Source: Allocoprobacillus sp002160865 (GTDB lineage Bacteria; Bacillota_I; Bacilli_A; Erysipelotrichales; Coprobacillaceae). From it: a DNA stretch of 64,000 bases. The stretch lies in NCBI RefSeq assembly GCF_042850985.1, contig NZ_AP031415.1:124001-188000 (forward strand), read 5' to 3'. Both the position numbers and the translations under genes were made by a program. The first letter of the stretch is position 1, and each line of letters opens with the position of its first letter. The notes under the pieces are model-generated. The model did no database searches. It saw only the letters and a program-made list of their open reading frames with translations, and was not told the DNA's origin. Shown in pieces: positions 1 through 8,693 of this stretch.

Positions 1-1
1 T

Positions 2-283
2 GGTCTGTTGTTTCATCAGTTCCATTTCTCTAAACAGAAATTTGGTTCTTTATCTGCCTTAGTTCTTTCCATGATTGCTGGAAGGGTTATCTATGGTATT
101 GTGATTTCTATTGCAACATATCTGTTTGGTATTCCTTTGGGAGGCATTCCAGCAGTGATTGCAGCTACAACAACAGGGATTCCGGGAATCATTATTCAGT
201 TAATCTTTGTACCAGCAATTGTGATGGCAATTGTTAAGGGAGGCTATTTTGATGAAGTTGCTACAGCTACAAAAAAAGCTTAA
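2..283 (+). CDS. ECF transporter S component, C-terminal part (truncated by window edge)
   Basis: The reading frame is open from the first full codon at position 2, so the 5' end lies outside the window. What remains is about 93 residues with two hydrophobic stretches and a Thr-Gly-(Ile/Leu)-Pro-Gly-Ile-Ile-Ile-Gln segment that is typical of the last transmembrane helices of ECF S components, the membrane subunits that bind a vitamin or similar small substrate. The substrate cannot be told from this fragment. The stop overlaps the start of the downstream DUF1893 gene by 32 bases, which suggests co-translation. Family call is by recognition of the tail only. Confidence 0.6.
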   Translation, partial: GLLFHQFHFSKQKFGSLSALVLSMIAGRVIYGIVISIATYLFGIPLGGIPAVIAATTTGIPGIIIQLIFVPAIVMAIVKGGYFDEVATATKKA

Positions 284-674
284 TGAAGAAGAATTATCTC
301 TTATAGCCAATCGACAAGGAGAGATCTATACATCCAAGTTACATGGAATTGGACCAATTATCAATCCTATGAAGGAACATCTTTATTATTTTGAAGATGC
401 AATCGTAGTTGATAAAGTCATTGGAAAAGCAACTGCAATGTTACTGATTTTATCAAAAGTGAAATACATTTATGCCTATGTCTTAAGTGAAAAAGCCAAA
501 GAAATATTGGAATATTATCATATCAGTTATGATTGTGAAAAAGTTGTTCCTTATATTATCAATAGAACACATGATGGTATGTGTCCTATGGAAAAGACTG
601 TTTATGATATGAATGATTTAGATGAAGCTTTTATAGCTTTAAAACATAAACAAAGTGAATTAATGAAACAATAA
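252..674 (+). CDS. DUF1893 domain-containing protein
   Basis: Protein of 140 residues matching DUF1893: an N-terminal part around a 'GEIYTS' segment, a central Asp-Lys-Val-Ile-Gly-Lys-Ala block with a hydrophobic helix, and a C-terminal 'IINRTHDGMCPME' segment with a conserved Cys. ATG at 252 is preferred to the TTG at 231 because AAGGGAGG lies 8 bases before it. The gene starts inside the 3' end of the ECF S gene. The family has a cytidine-deaminase-like fold by reputation, but no reaction is established, so none is assigned. A terminator follows directly. Confidence 0.75.
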   Translation: MKLLQLQKKLNEEELSLIANRQGEIYTSKLHGIGPIINPMKEHLYYFEDAIVVDKVIGKATAMLLILSKVKYIYAYVLSEKAKEILEYYHISYDCEKVVPYIINRTHDGMCPMEKTVYDMNDLDEAFIALKHKQSELMKQ

Positions 675-679
675 TGTAA

Positions 680-704
680 AAGCATCCCATTTGGATGCTT
701 TTTT
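680..704 (+). terminator. Rho-independent terminator after DUF1893
   Basis: Perfect 8-bp stem AAGCATCC / GGATGCTT with a 5-base loop, followed by a T run. It ends the ECF S-DUF1893 unit. Confidence 0.85.
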
Positions 705-833
705 CATATAGACGACATCACTCATAGTAAGCTTTCACGTCATGATAATCATCCTTTGTGAATAATATCGTATAAAATGATTTCAGACAAAACATATCTA
801 TTATATAATAGAAATATAAAGGAGTTGTTTCAT

Positions 834-2471
834 ATGAAAAATAAATATGACTATCCTCGTCCACAATTATATCGAGAAAGCTTTCAATCATTAGATGGAG
901 AATGGTTATTAAACCAGCAGATTATCCAAGTCCCTTATCCACCACAAGCTCCTTTGTCTTGTTATCAAGGGGAAATTGGTGAACATCTTCATTATCAAAA
1001 GACATTTATATTAGATGCTCATATGCTTGGAAAAGAAAAAAGTATTCATTTGCATTTTGGTGCTGTGGATCAAATCGCAAAAGTCTATATAAACCATCAA
1101 TGTGTAGGAGAACATCAAGGTGGCTATTTGCCATTCTGGTTTGACATTACATCGTTTATTCAAGATGGAGAAAACCTTTTAGAAGTTCAAGTCACTGATC
1201 AGCTATCTGATCTTTATCCTTATGGCAAACAAAAGAAAAAATCAGGTGGTATGTGGTACACACCAGTATCAGGCATTTGGCAATCTGTCTGGCTTGAAGC
1301 TGTACAATCACATTACATACAGGATTTAAAAATAACCCCATCTTTAGATCAGATACATCTTCATATTGAAACAACAGCTGATTACTATCAAGTCAGTATT
1401 GTCGCAGATGAATTATTTTTAAAAGAAATATTTCATGATAAAGATATTGATATAGACATACCATCTTCATATCGTCATTTATGGACTACAGAAAATCCAT
1501 ATCTATATAGAATATTTATAGATACGGATAATGATCATGTAGAAAGTTATTTTGCTTTAAGAACAGTAGAGGTTAAAAATCAGGATATTCTATTAAATGG
1601 AAAGCCTATATTTATACATGGGGTTTTAGATCAGGGCTATTTCCATGATGGACTATATTTGCCTCATCAAATGAATGAGTATGAAAAAGATATTTTAAGA
1701 ATGAAAGAATTAGGATTTAATTGTCTAAGAAAACATATTAAAGTTGAACCTGAAGCTTTTTACTTTGCCTGTGATCAACTTGGAATGTTAGTCATACAAG
1801 ATCATGTTAATAATGGACAATATCATTATATCAGAGATACAGTTTTACCAAACTTAGGGTTCAAATATCGCTTGGATCATGTAAGAGGGAAACAACTTCA
1901 AAAATATATATATCAAAAACATATGTTGGACACATTGAAACATTTATATAATCATCCTTGTATTATTGGATATACTATTTTTAATGAAGGATGGGGTCAG
2001 ATTCAAGCTGATAACATGTATCAATTATGTCAAGACTATGATTCATCTCGTTTTTATGATGCCACTTCTGGCTGGTTTCATCAAAAATTAAGTGATGTTC
2101 AAAGTGAACATGTTTATTTTAGAAACAAGGTATTAAAAAATAAACAAAATCGACCTATATTATTAAGTGAATGTGGTGGTTATACAAGAATTGTCGATCA
2201 GCATGTCTATTCTTCTCGTCATTATGGTTATGGAACAACCCATAGTGAAGAAGAATTAACGAATCAGATGATAAAAATGTATGAAGAAATGGTGTTACCA
2301 TCTATTGATCATGGCTTATGTGGATGTATTTATACACAATTATCAGATATAGAAGATGAAATCAATGGTTTATATACATATGATCGTCAAGTATGTAAAG
2401 TCAATAAACAGCGTTTATTGAAGCTACAAAAACAAATTCAAAAAACATTTGAGGAAAAGAAAAGAATATAA
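834..2471 (+). CDS. Compact GH2-family glycoside hydrolase (beta-galactosidase/beta-glucuronidase type)
   Basis: A 545-residue protein with GH2 architecture: N-terminal jelly-roll sugar-binding domain (about 1-170, 'SLDGEW' near the start, a 'SGIWQSVWLE' block at its end), a short immunoglobulin-like domain (about 170-250) and a TIM barrel. The acid/base is E385 in 'FNEGWGQ' and the nucleophile is E446 in 'LLSECGG', both in the right context. The start at 834 follows AAAGGAG; an upstream in-frame ATG at 777 lacks this. It is short for GH2 (usually 600-1000 residues) and has no C-terminal extra domains. No signal peptide, so it acts inside the cell. The substrate (galactoside, glucuronide or mannoside) cannot be settled by eye. 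Confidence 0.85.
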   Translation: MKNKYDYPRPQLYRESFQSLDGEWLLNQQIIQVPYPPQAPLSCYQGEIGEHLHYQKTFILDAHMLGKEKSIHLHFGAVDQIAKVYINHQCVGEHQGGYLPFWFDITSFIQDGENLLEVQVTDQLSDLYPYGKQKKKSGGMWYTPVSGIWQSVWLEAVQSHYIQDLKITPSLDQIHLHIETTADYYQVSIVADELFLKEIFHDKDIDIDIPSSYRHLWTTENPYLYRIFIDTDNDHVESYFALRTVEVKNQDILLNGKPIFIHGVLDQGYFHDGLYLPHQMNEYEKDILRMKELGFNCLRKHIKVEPEAFYFACDQLGMLVIQDHVNNGQYHYIRDTVLPNLGFKYRLDHVRGKQLQKYIYQKHMLDTLKHLYNHPCIIGYTIFNEGWGQIQADNMYQLCQDYDSSRFYDATSGWFHQKLSDVQSEHVYFRNKVLKNKQNRPILLSECGGYTRIVDQHVYSSRHYGYGTTHSEEELTNQMIKMYEEMVLPSIDHGLCGCIYTQLSDIEDEINGLYTYDRQVCKVNKQRLLKLQKQIQKTFEEKKRI

Positions 2472-2477
2472 TGATGT

Positions 2478-2945
2478 TTATTCATTATATTCTGATACAT
2501 TTTCCTTTTTTTCATTTTGAATATAATATTGAGTATCTTTGATAATATCTGCGAGTGTGATGCTTTTCAATTCATTTTCTAAAGCTTTTTGAACCTGTAT
2601 TAATTTGTTATCCAATATATGATGAATATTTCTACCTACTGGGCATTGTGGATTAGGGTTTTCATGAAAATGAAATAATTCACCATTTTCAATACAGTCA
2701 ACAGCATGATAAATATCTAAAAATGTAATATCTTTTGGATCTTTAGCTATTGAGGCACCTCCACTACCACGTTGCACATGAACAAGACCAGCATTTCGTA
2801 ACTGAGATAATATTTTTCTAATAATCACTGGATTCACATTGACACTTTCAGCTAAAAAATCACTTGTTATTTTCGTTTCATTTTGAAATGTATCAATACA
2901 AGCAAAAATATGTACAGCAATAGTAAAACGACTTGAAATTTGCAT
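2478..2945 (-). CDS. Rrf2 family transcriptional regulator
   Basis: 155 residues with an N-terminal winged helix: 'ISSRFTIAVHIF' at the start, a recognition helix around 'VIIRKILSQLRNAGLV' and the wing 'RGSGGASIAK'. This is the Rrf2 signature. Only one Cys sits in the region where Fe-S members such as IscR have three ('NPQCPVG'), so it is probably a YwnA-like member without a cluster. The start follows GGGAG. The preceding in-frame ATG at 3002 has no such site. It ends 6 bases from the end of the convergent GH2 gene. Target unknown. Confidence 0.85.
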   Translation of the reverse strand: MQISSRFTIAVHIFACIDTFQNETKITSDFLAESVNVNPVIIRKILSQLRNAGLVHVQRGSGGASIAKDPKDITFLDIYHAVDCIENGELFHFHENPNPQCPVGRNIHHILDNKLIQVQKALENELKSITLADIIKDTQYYIQNEKKENVSEYNE

Positions 2946-3011
2946 ATCTACTCCCTCTTTCTTTTCTGTTTTGATTATATAGGGCATTTGATGTAATGTC
3001 AATGTTTACAA

Positions 3012-3464
3012 TTACAATATTTGTTCCATCATGATTTTTAAAGGCGTCATACCACATTTTTCATAGAATTTCATTGCTGATTCATTTAAACACCAGACAT
3101 TTAACGTCACATGATAATAATGTTGCGTTTTCGCATAGTTTAAAACATATTCATAAAGCTGTTTTCCAATCTGCTGACCACGACATTTTTCATCTACACA
3201 TAAATCATCAATATAAAGTGTTTTTTTATTTTCATAATGATGTTGTTCTATACAAAAGACGTATCCAAGTATTTGATGAAGATGATCTTCATAAACAAAG
3301 ATTGGTCTTGTATCATCTTGTATGACTTGGATAAGTTGTTCATCTGTATATTTTTTACTTCCATGTTGGAATAAATCAGGTCGTCCATCAGCGTGTACAT
3401 TATTAACTTGAAATAATAAATGATTAAGACTTGCTAAGTCTTGTATTGTTGCTTCTCTAATCAT
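3012..3464 (-). CDS. GNAT family N-acetyltransferase
   Basis: 150 residues starting 'MIREATIQDL', with a GNAT core: beta-4 'YIDDLCVDEKCRGQQIGKQL', which carries the acetyl-CoA pyrophosphate loop (R-G-Q-Q-I-G), and the C-terminal 'NESAMKFYEKCGM' helix. It transfers an acetyl group from acetyl-CoA to an unknown amine. GGAGG lies 5 bases before the start, which rules out the longer upstream frame. Divergent from the next acetyltransferase, with a 74-base shared promoter region. Confidence 0.85.
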   Translation of the reverse strand: MIREATIQDLASLNHLLFQVNNVHADGRPDLFQHGSKKYTDEQLIQVIQDDTRPIFVYEDHLHQILGYVFCIEQHHYENKKTLYIDDLCVDEKCRGQQIGKQLYEYVLNYAKTQHYYHVTLNVWCLNESAMKFYEKCGMTPLKIMMEQIL

Positions 3465-3490
3465 AAAAATCCTCCAATCTTTATTTCTGT

Positions 3491-3519
3491 TTGACAATAT
3501 GATATTATGATTATTAATA
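3491..3519 (+). promoter_or_regulatory. Sigma-A-type promoter for the RimJ-like acetyltransferase
   Basis: TTGACA (3491-3496), 17-base spacer, TTAATA (3514-3519), followed closely by AAGGAGA and the ATG at 3539. The -35 box is perfect and the -10 box is moderate. Confidence 0.55.
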
Positions 3520-3538
3520 AAAATCAAGGAGATATCAT

Positions 3539-4102
3539 ATGTTACATCAAGGAACAAAGCGATTAGAGAGTCAACGTTTTATTTTACGTCCATTTCAAAA
3601 AGATGATGCCAAAGCAATGTTTGAACGTTGGGCAACTGATGAAGAAGTGACACATTTTTTAACTTGGAAACCACATCAGAATATTCAAGTCACACAACAG
3701 ATTTTAGACGATTGGATTAAACAATATCAGAATTTGAATTATTATAATTGGGCTATTATTATCAAGGATTATGATCATTTACCTATTGGCAATATATCAG
3801 TTGTAGAAGTGAATGAGAAAACTCATTTAGCTGTTATTGGATATTGTCTTTCACGCCAATATTGGCATCAGGGAGTCATGAGTGAGGTTCTGGATAGAGT
3901 CATTGATTTTCTTTTCAATGAAGTAGGCTTTGAATGTATTCAATCTCATCATGATCCTTTAAATCCACATTCTGGACAAGTTATGTTGAAATGTGGAATG
4001 ACATATGAAGGAACTTTGAGACATAGTGACTGGAATAATCAAGGGATTGTAGATGCATGTTATTATTCCATTTTAAAAGATGAGTATAAAAAGAAAGTTT
4101 AG
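3539..4102 (+). CDS. GNAT N-acetyltransferase, RimJ/RimL type
   Basis: 187 residues. The N-terminal 'ETxRxxLRPF'-like opening ('RLESQRFILRPFQKDDA'), the 'GYCLSRQYWHQGVMSEVL' acetyl-CoA loop and the 'MLKCGMTYEGTLR' ending are those of the RimJ/RimL group, which acetylates ribosomal-protein N termini or, in many members, other amines such as amino acids or antibiotics. No stronger substrate prediction is possible. The ATG follows AAGGAGA. It stands alone, divergent from another GNAT gene. Confidence 0.85.
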   Translation: MLHQGTKRLESQRFILRPFQKDDAKAMFERWATDEEVTHFLTWKPHQNIQVTQQILDDWIKQYQNLNYYNWAIIIKDYDHLPIGNISVVEVNEKTHLAVIGYCLSRQYWHQGVMSEVLDRVIDFLFNEVGFECIQSHHDPLNPHSGQVMLKCGMTYEGTLRHSDWNNQGIVDACYYSILKDEYKKKV

Positions 4103-4242
4103 ACTTTTTTATAAGAAGTCAATATCATATAAATAGTAAAGGTTATCCTAAGTATTATAAAAAAACCACCAATGATGATATCTTTAACATTGATGTGAGT
4201 ATGAGTTAGAATATTTATTTAAAAAATAAAAACACAGAAATA

Positions 4243-4977
4243 CTACTTCTGTGTATAAATATGATGATTTTCATATAAATGAATATGTGCCGGTAAAGAA
4301 TGATCAAGGACTCTTTTGACATTGATGCCATCAGAGTTTTCATAGAATTGTTTGGCTAAATGATAAGGAATACCACCCATCATTTTACGTTGAATCAAGC
4401 GTTTCTTTAGCTCTTGAATAGGGGCTTCAATAAAAAGAGAATCGTCAAATAAAGTATGAATATCTTTCCATTTCTCTTCATTGAGCAATAAGTAATTACC
4501 TTCTAAAAGAACTATTTTTTGACAGATATGAATTTGATCTTCAACAGGATTATGCAAAACTCTGTCATATATAGGAAAATCAATATCATTTGTTTGCATA
4601 TCTTTTATCTTATTAATGAGTCTATCCACATCAAAAGTTTCTGGACAACCTTTGACATCTTTCATGTATATTTTTTGTTGATCTTTAATGATATAATGCG
4701 TATCCAAATAATCTTGATAACGATGAAAGCCATCCATGCCTAAAGCCTGTAAAGATGTCACATTAGAAATATTTTGTGATAAATATTCAAGAAATAGTGA
4801 AAGTGTTGTTTTTCCAGTTCCAGGCGGAGCAGCTAAAAGAATCAATAATCTTTGATTCTTTTCTTTTTGCATTTGCGTCCATTTTTTCAATAAAGGAATA
4901 AATATATTTTGAATATTCTGTTCATCAAATTGAGCCTTTATAAGATGTCCATTGACATTAAGTTCATAAGTTTTCAT
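4243..4977 (-). CDS. Nucleoside/nucleotide kinase family P-loop protein
   Basis: 244 residues. Walker A 'AAPPGTGKTT' at about residues 48-57, 'LGMDGFHRYQDYL' (a uridine-kinase-like substrate segment), 'FPIYDRVLHNPVED' and 'VLLEGNYLLL' as Walker B and following strand. This is the layout of uridine kinase/phosphoribulokinase-like kinases, including many annotated as nucleoside or fructose kinases. It should use ATP to phosphorylate a small molecule whose identity is not shown. AGGAGG precedes the ATG. It lies 8 bases downstream of the unknown gene at 4986-5567 and is probably co-transcribed with it. Confidence 0.75.
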   Translation of the reverse strand: MKTYELNVNGHLIKAQFDEQNIQNIFIPLLKKWTQMQKEKNQRLLILLAAPPGTGKTTLSLFLEYLSQNISNVTSLQALGMDGFHRYQDYLDTHYIIKDQQKIYMKDVKGCPETFDVDRLINKIKDMQTNDIDFPIYDRVLHNPVEDQIHICQKIVLLEGNYLLLNEEKWKDIHTLFDDSLFIEAPIQELKKRLIQRKMMGGIPYHLAKQFYENSDGINVKRVLDHSLPAHIHLYENHHIYTQK

Positions 4978-4985
4978 AAGTCCTC

Positions 4986-5567
4986 CTAAGGAATAATAAT
5001 TTTTCTTCTCTTTTTATGACAAGTTTTTTCATAGAGTAAAGATTGTATATTCATCTTGATGAGTTCATTACGACGAAAAGATAATGAATGGATTGTCTGT
5101 TTTTGAATATCAAAACAATAAAGTTTTGTGACACAATTGATAAAAAGATAATGATAGAAATCATGAGGAATATCTTTTTGGATTAAAAATGTTTTTAAGT
5201 TTTCTTGAGATAAATTATGACAGTGAGAAAAAATATAAAGTCCATTATGCAAATATCTTTCATACTTTTTACACTTGATAAGTTTACGTTCAATAGCATC
5301 ATCTATTTTTTCAAAAACAAAAGAAATGTTTTGATCATCATGATCAAAGGGTGTCATATCCAATGTTTTATATAAAGGTTTTTTCATATCAGCAACCGCT
5401 TCTTCAGGTGTTAAAGCCTGAGTGACTTCTATGCCATGATGATAAAGAGGAATACGCAAATCAGGACGATCTGATAATAAGATGTCTTTTTCATCAATAT
5501 CAAAGAAAGTAGCTAATGTTAATGCAGCATATTTTTCAAAATAATTTTTACTATAAGTTTCACTCAT
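4986..5567 (-). CDS. Hypothetical protein, possible PD-(D/E)XK-like fold
   Basis: 193 residues, not assigned to a family. A region at about 25-55 reads 'ILLSDRPDLRIPLYHHGIEV': an Asp in 'RPDL', then 'GIEVT', which is the spacing seen in several predicted nuclease-fold proteins. This is resemblance, not proof. The rest is charged and soluble with no membrane segment. It starts at the ATG at 5567 and is followed at 8 bases by the P-loop kinase, so the two may act together. Confidence 0.6.
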   Translation of the reverse strand: MSETYSKNYFEKYAALTLATFFDIDEKDILLSDRPDLRIPLYHHGIEVTQALTPEEAVADMKKPLYKTLDMTPFDHDDQNISFVFEKIDDAIERKLIKCKKYERYLHNGLYIFSHCHNLSQENLKTFLIQKDIPHDFYHYLFINCVTKLYCFDIQKQTIHSLSFRRNELIKMNIQSLLYEKTCHKKRRKIIIP

Positions 5568-5656
5568 TTGGACACCATCCTTTCTTCTATTATCTCATAG
5601 AATACAGGAAAACTCTAGAATCTATGCTATAATAAAAAAAGATTGGAGATAAAAAT

Positions 5657-6208
5657 ATGTGTGGAAGATATTATTTAATTAAAAGGATATATGAAGTTTT
5701 AAAGGATATGGAGATGGATGTTGCTTCATCATTACAAGTGATAGGAGATTGTAGACCTCATCAGATGTTGCCAGTCATCATTCAAGAAGGAAATCATTGT
5801 CAGATAAAAATGATGCAATGGGGCTATACAATCAATTCAAAACTGATTATTAATGCCCGTAGTGAAACGATTTTAGATAAGACATTATTTCGAGAAGATA
5901 TTCAAAATCGTCGTTGTCTTATTATAGCGAAAGGATTTTATGAGTGGGATATTCATAAACATCAGATATCTTTTGAACCAATGGAAGATATTTTATTGAT
6001 GGCAGGCTGTTATAATAAACAAGGAGAATTTGTTATTCTAACAAAAGAGGCTAATGATGTGATGCAACCTGTTCATTCGCGAATGCCAGTTATGTTATCA
6101 CCTCATCAAATCAATAGTTGGTTTGATCAACAAAGCTATCAAAAATATCTTCAGTATGAAATACCTTTTCATATTGTATCAGGCATCTTACAGCAATCTT
6201 TATTTTAA
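5657..6208 (+). CDS. SOS response-associated peptidase (SRAP/YedK/HMCES family)
   Basis: 183 residues beginning 'MCGRY', where Cys2 becomes the catalytic N-terminal residue after Met removal. Other family marks are 'NARSET', 'RRCLIIAKGFYEWD' (Glu and the DNA-binding strand) and 'HSRMPVML' with the conserved His. The family crosslinks covalently to abasic sites in single-stranded DNA. It is shorter than YedK (about 220 residues), consistent with compact Firmicute members. The start is fixed by the need for Cys2; GGAG lies just upstream. Confidence 0.9.
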   Translation: MCGRYYLIKRIYEVLKDMEMDVASSLQVIGDCRPHQMLPVIIQEGNHCQIKMMQWGYTINSKLIINARSETILDKTLFREDIQNRRCLIIAKGFYEWDIHKHQISFEPMEDILLMAGCYNKQGEFVILTKEANDVMQPVHSRMPVMLSPHQINSWFDQQSYQKYLQYEIPFHIVSGILQQSLF

Positions 6209-6268
6209 GCAAATGGATTGCATTTTCATAGCAGAGGTATTATGATGAAACAAAGGAGTGAAGGATAG

Positions 6269-6733
6269 ATGTTAGAAGTTGGAACAAAGGCCCCAGATTT
6301 TACTTTATTAAATCAAAATGGTGAAGAAATATCATTAAGTCAATATCGAGGACAGAAGGTTATTTTATATTTTTATCCAAAAGATAATACACCTGGATGT
6401 ACAAAACAGGCTTGTGGATTTGCACAATTATATCCTGATTTTGTCAAAAAAGGAGCTGTTATTTTAGGCGTCAGTAAAGACAGTGTCAAATCTCATAAAA
6501 AGTTTGAAGAAAAATATCAGTTACCATTTACATTGTTATCAGATCCAGACTTAGTAGCTATACAAGCTTATGATGTATGGAAAGAAAAAAATATGTATGG
6601 TAAAAAGGTTATGGGAGTTGTTAGAACAACATACTTGATTAATGAAGAAGGGATTATTGAAAAGGCATATACAAAAGTCAAAGCAGCTCAAAATCCAAAT
6701 GATATGTTAGAAGTTTTAAACGCATCTTTATAG
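6269..6733 (+). CDS. bcp: Thioredoxin-dependent thiol peroxidase (bacterioferritin comigratory protein)
   Basis: 154 residues, normal for BCP/PrxQ peroxiredoxins. 'DNTPGCTKQACGF' gives the peroxidatic C44 and a resolving C49 five residues on, the alpha-2 pattern of atypical 2-Cys BCP. It reduces peroxides using thioredoxin in the cytoplasm. AAAGGAGTG precedes the ATG. A terminator overlaps its stop codon, so it is a single-gene unit. Confidence 0.93.
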   Translation: MLEVGTKAPDFTLLNQNGEEISLSQYRGQKVILYFYPKDNTPGCTKQACGFAQLYPDFVKKGAVILGVSKDSVKSHKKFEEKYQLPFTLLSDPDLVAIQAYDVWKEKNMYGKKVMGVVRTTYLINEEGIIEKAYTKVKAAQNPNDMLEVLNASL

Positions 6734-6746
6734 ATGTGTTTTTTTG
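6720..6746 (+). terminator. Terminator overlapping the bcp stop codon
   Basis: ACGCATCT / AGATGTGT stem (one G-T pair) with a 4-base loop and seven T's. The TAG stop at 6731 lies within the hairpin. Confidence 0.75.
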
Positions 6747-6808
6747 TTATAGACTGGAAACAAGACTTGAATTTCTTTATAATAAAGCATATAAGGGGAG
6801 GAAGACAA

Positions 6809-7606
6809 ATGATTCGATTAATTGCGACGGATATGGATGGCACTTTTTTAGATTCACAAAAAAAGTTTGATAAATCTTTTATAGATTTGTTTTATCAAAT
6901 GAAAGAGAAAAATATAAAGTTTGTTATAGCGAGTGGAAATCAATATTATCGCTTATATCAAAAATTTTTACCTCTTAGTGATCAGATGTATTTCATTGCT
7001 GAAAATGGAAGTTATATTGCGAAAGGAACAACAGAATTGCATTGTGATGTGATTTCATATCAAAAAGTGAAAGAAATGGTACATATTTTATCACAATACC
7101 AACGTATTTTTATCATTTTATGTGGGAGAAAAGGTGCTTATATTTTAAAAGATTATTTTGCATATAAAAATGAAGTTAAAAAATATTATTGTGCTTATTC
7201 ATTTATAGATTCTTATGATGAGATTCATGATGATATTATGAAGATTGCCATCTATGATAAAGAACAGCATATTCAGGATTTATTAGATGAGATTCGTCAA
7301 CAGTTACCAGATGGCGTTAAGATTGTTACATCAGGAAATGAATGGATGGATATTCAAAATCAGCACATGCATAAAGGGGTAGGTATCAAATTTTTACAAG
7401 ATACATACCAGATTAATCCAGATGAATGTGCAGCCTTTGGAGATCAAATGAACGATTATGAAATGTTGCAGGAAGTCAAATATGCTTATGCCATGTCAAA
7501 TGCAGTAGAACCTATTAAAAATATTGCTTATGAGGTCATTGGATCAAATGATGAGCAGGCTGTGCTCAAGAAGATTCATAATATTTTAGAAGAAACTGAG
7601 GGATAA
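6809..7606 (+). CDS. Cof-type HAD-IIB family hydrolase
   Basis: 265 residues. Motif I 'ATDMDGTFLD' at the N terminus supplies the nucleophile Asp and acid/base Asp. Motif II is Ser/Thr in 'VIASGN', and motifs III/IV are Lys in 'HKGVGIKFL' and 'AFGDQMNDYEML'. A Cof cap domain lies between. These enzymes dephosphorylate sugar phosphates or cofactor phosphates. GGGGAGG lies before the chosen ATG; the frame is open upstream without a site. It begins a tight unit with DUF4177 and RpiR genes, so a sugar-phosphate substrate is a reasonable inference. Confidence 0.9.
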   Translation: MIRLIATDMDGTFLDSQKKFDKSFIDLFYQMKEKNIKFVIASGNQYYRLYQKFLPLSDQMYFIAENGSYIAKGTTELHCDVISYQKVKEMVHILSQYQRIFIILCGRKGAYILKDYFAYKNEVKKYYCAYSFIDSYDEIHDDIMKIAIYDKEQHIQDLLDEIRQQLPDGVKIVTSGNEWMDIQNQHMHKGVGIKFLQDTYQINPDECAAFGDQMNDYEMLQEVKYAYAMSNAVEPIKNIAYEVIGSNDEQAVLKKIHNILEETEG

Positions 7607-7608
7607 AA

Positions 7609-7821
7609 ATGAAGAAAGTAGAATTTGAACGTATGCAATCCGTTACAGTTGGATTTGGTGGAATAAAAGGAAGTAAATATCAGTTTGAAGGCATTGAAGA
7701 AAAAATTAAGCAACGTATCTTGGATGGCTGGACTTATCTGGGGTATGTTCCAATCATAACGAGATCAACAGGAGATGTTGAAACAATTTCCCTTATTTTT
7801 GAAAAAGAGGAAACAGCATGA
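7609..7821 (+). CDS. DUF4177-like small protein
   Basis: 70 residues. The C-terminal half, 'KIKQRILDGWTYLGYVPII' followed by a strand, matches the DUF4177 pattern (helix, Gly-Trp, strand). No function is established for the family. It starts 2 bases after the HAD gene and overlaps the RpiR gene by 4 bases (ATGA), so all three are translated together. Confidence 0.7.
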   Translation: MKKVEFERMQSVTVGFGGIKGSKYQFEGIEEKIKQRILDGWTYLGYVPIITRSTGDVETISLIFEKEETA

Positions 7822-8654
7822 GTCAACGTATTCTAGATCGATTAAATGAAAACTATCATTTAAGTGAAAATGATCAGGTCATTGTCACATATCTGCTGGA
7901 ACATTTAGAAGAAATTCCACAGCTTTCATCAAGAGAACTCGCCAAAAGAACTTATACCAGTGCAACAACAATCATTCGTTTTATTAAAAAATTAGGATAT
8001 AAAAATTATAGTGATTTTAAATATCATATCGTCTTGATGTTGAAAAATATGAACTTAGATAATTATGATATCTTTTCTGGTGAAGATATACTTTCTATTT
8101 CACAGAAAGTAAGCCAATTAGAAAATGATACGATTCAAAAAACGAAAGATTCTTTAAATCAAAAGGATTTACAGGATATTGTTTCATCTATTGAATCACA
8201 AAAATATGTTGATATTTATGCTAATGATACAAATTCAACGATTTGTTATTATGCTGCACATATTTTCAGTCGTCTGGGTATTTTTGTTCAAGTTTATAAA
8301 GATACAGATTTACAGATTAATCATGCTTTAAACATAAAAAATAATCATGTGATTATGATTGTGAGTAAGCATTCTCGAAATCCTTATCTCATTGATTTAA
8401 GTCTAACTTTATTACGCAGACATATTCCATTTATCGTTTTTACAGGACAAAATCAAAATCGTTTATCCCAAAATGCAACATATACGATTCATACACCTTT
8501 TGATCCACAATCATCAAGTATTCAAGAGTGGGTTTTTTATACATCTTTAAAATATATTTTTGATTTGATTTATAGTCTTTTATATTCTATGTCTTATGAA
8601 AAAACAAAAAAATACGAACAACTTTATGATCAAATATTTTTTAAGAATCTGTAA
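7818..8654 (+). CDS. MurR/RpiR family transcriptional regulator
   Basis: 278 residues: N-terminal RpiR helix-turn-helix (about 1-75, 'SSRELAKRTYTSATTIIRFI') and a C-terminal SIS domain (about 105-245, 'YANDTNSTICYYAAHIFSRLG') that binds a phosphosugar. The start overlaps the DUF4177 stop. Position directly upstream of PTS IIB and 6-phospho-beta-glucosidase genes points to control of beta-glucoside use. An inverted repeat lies 47 bases beyond its stop. Confidence 0.9.
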   Translation: MSQRILDRLNENYHLSENDQVIVTYLLEHLEEIPQLSSRELAKRTYTSATTIIRFIKKLGYKNYSDFKYHIVLMLKNMNLDNYDIFSGEDILSISQKVSQLENDTIQKTKDSLNQKDLQDIVSSIESQKYVDIYANDTNSTICYYAAHIFSRLGIFVQVYKDTDLQINHALNIKNNHVIMIVSKHSRNPYLIDLSLTLLRRHIPFIVFTGQNQNRLSQNATYTIHTPFDPQSSSIQEWVFYTSLKYIFDLIYSLLYSMSYEKTKKYEQLYDQIFFKNL

Positions 8655-8693
8655 CATTGTTGTAGATTTTTTATGTTTATTTAATGAAATTGG

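Noticed and set aside
6734..6808. Longer N terminus for the HAD phosphatase
   Set aside because: The first 25 codons overlap the upstream terminator and the real start at 6809 has GGGGAGG.
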